The notes below the pieces were generated by a model. It saw only the letters and a program-made list of their open reading frames with translations, was not told where the DNA came from and did no database searches. Shown in pieces: positions 5,571 to 7,339 of a stretch of 7,339 nucleotides of DNA. Position 1 is the first letter of the stretch, and each line of letters begins with the position of its first letter. The translations under genes were made by a program, and so were the position numbers. Source of the stretch: Spirochaetia bacterium (GTDB taxonomy: Bacteria > Patescibacteriota > Minisyncoccia > UBA6257 > UBA9933); NCBI GenBank assembly GCA_007279775.1, contig QYPD01000014.1, positions 1 to 7,339 of the forward strand, written 5' to 3'.

Positions 5571-5576
5571 TAGAAT
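5571..5576 (+). promoter_or_regulatory. -10 box directly before the small membrane-protein gene
   Basis: TAGAAT lies 6 bases before the ATG at 5583, with a possible -35 TTGCTA (5546-5551) at a long 19-base spacing. This repeats the leaderless arrangement of recG. Its first T is the last base of the palindromic element. Confidence 0.45.
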
Positions 5577-5582
5577 ATTCAT

Positions 5583-5810
5583 ATGGACGACTTTTTTTCT
5601 TTTGACCTGAATTTTAAGAGGATTTGTTTTGCGGTTATGGTCGGCTTTTTCATAATCGCGTTTTCGTGCTTTGTACTGTGGTCTATATGCATTTATTTGC
5701 CAAGATTGGAAAGAATTAAAGAAGCGAAAGAATCAAATGAATTCGTAAAAGAATTTTACGCAAAAAAAGGATTACCGGTGCCGGGATACATAAACTCCGA
5801 AGAATTTTAA
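5583..5810 (+). CDS. Small single-span membrane protein, unknown function
   Basis: This is a 75-residue protein I do not recognise. Residues about 14-37 (ICFAVMVGFFIIAFSCFVLW and following) form one strongly hydrophobic span. A short acidic/aromatic N-terminal part precedes it (MDDFFSFDLNFKR). A charged, probably helical tail follows (RLERIKEAKESNEFVKEFYAKK) and ends in GLPVPGYINSEEF. The KR before the span suggests the N terminus is cytoplasmic, but R and K residues also follow the span, so topology is uncertain. No cleavage site is obvious, so it probably remains anchored. It has no Shine-Dalgarno sequence; two candidate promoters lie upstream and a strong terminator downstream, so it is a single-gene unit. 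The clean TM-plus-helix design and flanking signals support a real gene; function is unknown. Confidence 0.65.
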   Translation: MDDFFSFDLNFKRICFAVMVGFFIIAFSCFVLWSICIYLPRLERIKEAKESNEFVKEFYAKKGLPVPGYINSEEF

Positions 5811-5888
5811 AATTGTTTTTTTGTAATTTAAGCCCGTAAAAAAATTCGTAAAAACTCCTAAAAGCTCTTGGGCTCTTAAACCCTTAGC

Positions 5889-5926
5889 CCCTTGGTCTTG
5901 CCGAGGCAAAACCAAAGGTTTTTTAT
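5889..5926 (+). terminator. Rho-independent terminator after the small membrane-protein gene
   Basis: A long stem is formed by CCTTGGTCTTGCC (5890-5902) and GGCAAAACCAAAGG (5905-5918), with one C-A mismatch and one bulge, followed by TTTTTT (5919-5924). Confidence 0.85.
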
Positions 5927-5940
5927 AAAATATAATTTGA

Positions 5941-5946
5941 TATAAT
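5941..5946 (+). promoter_or_regulatory. -10 box before the MGMT-like gene
   Basis: TATAAT lies 8 bases before the ATG at 5955; an identical TATAAT lies 10 bases further upstream (5931-5936). No Shine-Dalgarno sequence is present, so the message would be leaderless or carry at most about a dozen leader bases. The -35 positions are poorly matched. Confidence 0.5.
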
Positions 5947-5954
5947 TTAAAACA

Positions 5955-6218
5955 ATGGAAAAATTTTCCGAAAAAGTCTTAAAAATAGTTGCTAAAATTC
6001 CCAAGGGTAAAGTTTTAACGTATAAAAAAGTGGCGGGAATGGCGGGAAAGCCGAAAGCCTACCGCACGATAGGCAATATCTTAAATAAGAATTATAATTC
6101 TAAAATTCCATGCCACAGGGTAATTCGTTCCGACGGTAGTTTAGGCGGATACAATAAAGGTAAAAAATTAAAGAAAATATTATTACAAAAAGAAGTTAAA
6201 TTTTATAAATCCGTATAA
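5955..6218 (+). CDS. MGMT-like DNA alkyltransferase, single-domain
   Basis: This 87-residue protein is the DNA-binding/active-site domain of the O6-alkylguanine-DNA alkyltransferase family. Full-length enzymes remove alkyl groups from guanine O6 and accept them irreversibly on a cysteine. It shows the helix-turn-helix region with Y23 and the arginine-finger segment AYRTIGNILNKN (R37), then the active-site motif IPCHRVI with C53, and a GG turn (residues 64-65). The acceptor cysteine is present, so this is not an ATL protein, in which Cys is replaced by Trp or Ala. The N-terminal domain of Ada/Ogt-type enzymes is missing, but the start is clean and no upstream remnant is visible, so the short form appears to be native. 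It stands 11 bases before the ABC ATPase gene. Activity of a protein this short is inferred from the intact motif. Confidence 0.9.
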   Translation: MEKFSEKVLKIVAKIPKGKVLTYKKVAGMAGKPKAYRTIGNILNKNYNSKIPCHRVIRSDGSLGGYNKGKKLKKILLQKEVKFYKSV

Positions 6219-6229
6219 ATCAGCGTTAT

Positions 6230-6943
6230 ATGAAAATACAAAACATTCTCGAAGCAAAAAATTTAAACGTTTCTTTCGGTAAAGAAAAAATAATTGAGAA
6301 TTTGAGCTTTGACTTAAAAGTCGGAGAAAACTTGGTTATTTTGGGGCCGAACGGCGCGGGCAAGACCGTGCTTTTAAAAACCCTACTCGGAATATATCCA
6401 TACAACGGAGAAATAAAATGGAAAGAAAATGTGAAAATCGGCTATGTGCCGCAGAAATTTCTACTGGAAAAAACCGTGCCTTCGACGGTTGAAGAATTTT
6501 TTAAATTTAGGCCCCGTCAGTCGGGCGGAAAAATTTCCGGCGAGGAAATAGTTAAAGCGATAAATTCCGTCGGCATAAAAGATAACTCCATTTTAAGAAA
6601 GAAAATAGGGGAAATTTCTTCGGGTCAGCTCCAGCGAGTTCTTATTGCTTGGGCTTTGATTGATAACCCAGAAGTTTTAATTTTTGACGAACCGACCGCC
6701 GGCATAGACATTGAAGGCGAAGAAACGATTTATAATCTTTTGAGCGAAATAGAGAAAGAAAAGAATTTAACGATTATTATGGTAACTCACGATTTAAGCG
6801 TAGTCCATAAAATTGCCGATTCGGTTCTTTGTTTGAACAGAAGATTTTTCTGTTACGGCGTGCCGCAGAAAGTTTTAAATTCTGAAAATTTCCGCAAATT
6901 GAACGGCGAAGAAATAAAAATTTATAAACATGAGCATCACTAA
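6230..6943 (+). CDS. znuC: Metal ABC transporter ATP-binding protein (ZnuC/MntB-like)
   Basis: This is the 237-residue ATPase subunit of a cluster-9-type metal importer (zinc or manganese). Walker A is GPNGAGKT (39-46), the Q-loop Q75 in GYVPQK, the signature SSGQLQR (130-136), Walker B VLIFDEP (149-155), with E154 catalytic, and the switch histidine H187 in VTHDLS. The LCLNRRFFCYG segment (200-210) and the histidine-rich end HEHH are typical of ZnuC/AdcC proteins, which is why I favour zinc, but manganese cannot be excluded. The protein works on the inner membrane face with a permease and a substrate-binding protein, neither of which is in the window; the DNA after the stop codon is palindromic repeat. 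No Shine-Dalgarno sequence is present. It may be cotranscribed with the MGMT-like gene (11-base gap), or use TATAAA at 6214-6219 as a near-leaderless promoter. Confidence 0.9.
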   Translation: MKIQNILEAKNLNVSFGKEKIIENLSFDLKVGENLVILGPNGAGKTVLLKTLLGIYPYNGEIKWKENVKIGYVPQKFLLEKTVPSTVEEFFKFRPRQSGGKISGEEIVKAINSVGIKDNSILRKKIGEISSGQLQRVLIAWALIDNPEVLIFDEPTAGIDIEGEETIYNLLSEIEKEKNLTIIMVTHDLSVVHKIADSVLCLNRRFFCYGVPQKVLNSENFRKLNGEEIKIYKHEHH

Positions 6944-6958
6944 ACAAATCTTTTCCAC

Positions 6959-7172
6959 GCCAGCGTTCTCCGCTCGGATAAATTGTATTCGCTCAAACGC
7001 GAAAAATCGACGGAAAATAGCGAACTCAACCTTCGTCCCGCTAAAGCGGGACTTCGGGATTCGGACAGCGCGATTTTCCCGGTTTTTCGATTTTCGCTCA
7101 TCAATTTACCCGCTTCGACTCCGCTTTGACGAAGTCGAAGCGAGGCGAGTAACCTCGCTCCAAAATGCTGGC
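6959..7172. repeat. Large compound palindromic element downstream of znuC
   Basis: The outer ends are GCCAGC (6959-6964) and GCTGGC (7167-7172). A nested palindrome has arms CGGATAAATTG (6975-6985) and CAATTTACCCG (7102-7112), further partial pairing of GCGAAAAATCG with CGATTTTCGC, and a perfect apex GTCCCGC-TAAA-GCGGGAC (7035-7052). A second perfect hairpin, CGCTTCGACT/AGTCGAAGCG (7111-7120, 7133-7142), and a third, AGCGAGG/CCTCGCT (7139-7145, 7153-7159), follow. No T-tract follows the hairpins, so it is not a plain terminator. It is best read as a dispersed repeat, non-autonomous or structural. Confidence 0.65.
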
Positions 7173-7195
7173 TACAGAAAAGATTTATTTATGCG

Positions 7196-7201
7196 TATAA
7201 T
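7196..7201 (+). promoter_or_regulatory. Candidate -10 box upstream of the right-edge element
   Basis: A perfect TATAAT follows the end of the large palindrome, with a TAGGAGT Shine-Dalgarno-like motif at 7236-7242 and ATG at 7255. The -35 region is poorly matched and the motif-to-ATG spacing (13 bases) is long. It may drive a gene that begins near or beyond the window edge. Confidence 0.3.
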
Positions 7202-7269
7202 TTAAAAAATATATTATTACCTTTGAGCTATTGCGTAGGAGTAATCATAAATAAATGAGTAAGACGAAA

Positions 7270-7339
7270 ATTTTCCGAAACGCAAAAATTAGGTCGGAAA
7301 ATCCCGAAGGGAGGAACGGGCACCAAATTTTTGCCGTAA
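7270..7339. repeat. Palindromic repeat at the right edge, probably incomplete
   Basis: ATTTTCCGA (7270-7278) is the exact inverted repeat of TCGGAAAAT (7294-7302). GCAAAAATT (7282-7290) is the exact inverted repeat of AATTTTTGC (7326-7334) and encloses a CCCG/CGGG hairpin (7303-7306, 7317-7320). The pairings overlap, so they are alternatives. It is cut by the window end. Confidence 0.5.

Larger units (their letters stand above)
5433..5571. repeat. Intergenic palindromic element between recG and the next gene
   Basis: The 21 bases right after the recG stop codon (5433-5453, beginning ACCCCGTA) are the inverted repeat of 5551-5571 (ending TACGGGGT), with 17 of 21 positions matching. Inside are smaller hairpins: GGCGA/TCGCC (5448-5462), TTGCC/GGCAA (5517-5530) and ATAGC/GCTAT (5530-5552). 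The element contains a good promoter (5477-5504), and its right end runs into a second -10 box. It looks like a dispersed mobile repeat or a structured RNA. It begins one base after the stop codon, and its first hairpin may terminate recG transcription. Confidence 0.6.
6944..7339. other. Gene-poor repeat region after znuC
   Basis: These ~395 bases hold no gene I can support. They consist of a compound palindromic element (6959-7172), an AT-rich stretch with a perfect TATAAT (7196-7201) and a TAGGAGT motif (7236-7242), and a second palindromic element running to the window edge. A frame opening at ATG 6930 crosses the first element, but its arginine- and serine-rich product follows the palindrome and resembles no permease. 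The frame from ATG 7255 lies mostly in the second element and runs off the edge; it could be the start of a gene but is not supported. Confidence 0.6.

Noticed and set aside
5831..5926. Attenuator-like alternation of AGCCC (5831-5835), GGGCT (5870-5874) and AGCCC (5886-5890) before the terminator
   Set aside because: The stems are only 5 bp, sit after a complete gene, and the following gene has its own -10 box downstream of the terminator, so an ordinary terminator suffices.
6930..7205. 91-codon + frame overlapping the znuC stop codon, which could be read as the permease start
   Set aside because: The product is arginine- and serine-rich without membrane spans, and the DNA is palindromic repeat; no resemblance to ZnuB.
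7255..7339. Possible partial gene starting at ATG 7255
   Set aside because: Only 28 codons are available, mostly inside a palindromic repeat, with a poorly spaced Shine-Dalgarno motif. It cannot be told from repeat-derived coding chance without more sequence.

Overview
The window looks like a piece of a small, AT-rich bacterial genome of the Candidate Phyla Radiation (Patescibacteria), most likely a Parcubacteria-type lineage. This is an inference. It rests on short single-gene transcription units, the near absence of Shine-Dalgarno sequences, -10 boxes placed directly before start codons, a tRNA without encoded CCA, a one-domain MGMT-like protein, a GxxExxY-family domain and a high density of palindromic repeats. 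All convincing genes lie on the + strand.

Layout. Bases 1-260 hold an AT-rich palindromic repeat and a tRNA-Arg(GCG). Bases 261-1405 encode a CYTH-fold protein and a HAD phosphatase, closed by a terminator. Bases 1553-2197 hold an unrecognised gene that stands apart: clearly GC-richer, with the only strong Shine-Dalgarno sequence here, its own leader hairpin and its own terminator. Next come S-adenosylmethionine decarboxylase (2364-2765, polyamine synthesis) and RecG helicase (2814-5432). A palindromic intergenic element carrying a promoter precedes a small single-span membrane protein (5583-5810). Then follow an MGMT-like protein (5955-6218) and a ZnuC-like ABC ATPase (6230-6943). The last ~395 bases carry two repeat-like palindromic elements and no convincing gene; the permease partner of the ATPase is not seen.

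The most interesting structure lies inside recG. The protein is 872 residues, about 180 more than usual, and the excess is accounted for by two in-frame insertions that share the same palindromic arms. One (4761-4841, 27 codons) is the bare palindrome. The other (3237-3698, 154 codons) is the same palindrome opened at its apex by a 128-codon, AT-rich GxxExxY domain (PD-(D/E)xK nuclease-like) with its D, E and K residues intact. Removing both leaves 691 residues, the normal RecG length. This resembles a protein-tolerated selfish element, comparable in style to the Rickettsia palindromic elements, seen in an 'empty' and a 'nuclease-loaded' form in one host gene.

The genes do not form one pathway. 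They read as independent housekeeping functions (tRNA, DNA repair and recombination, polyamine synthesis, metal uptake) in a region shaped by several families of short palindromic repeats.
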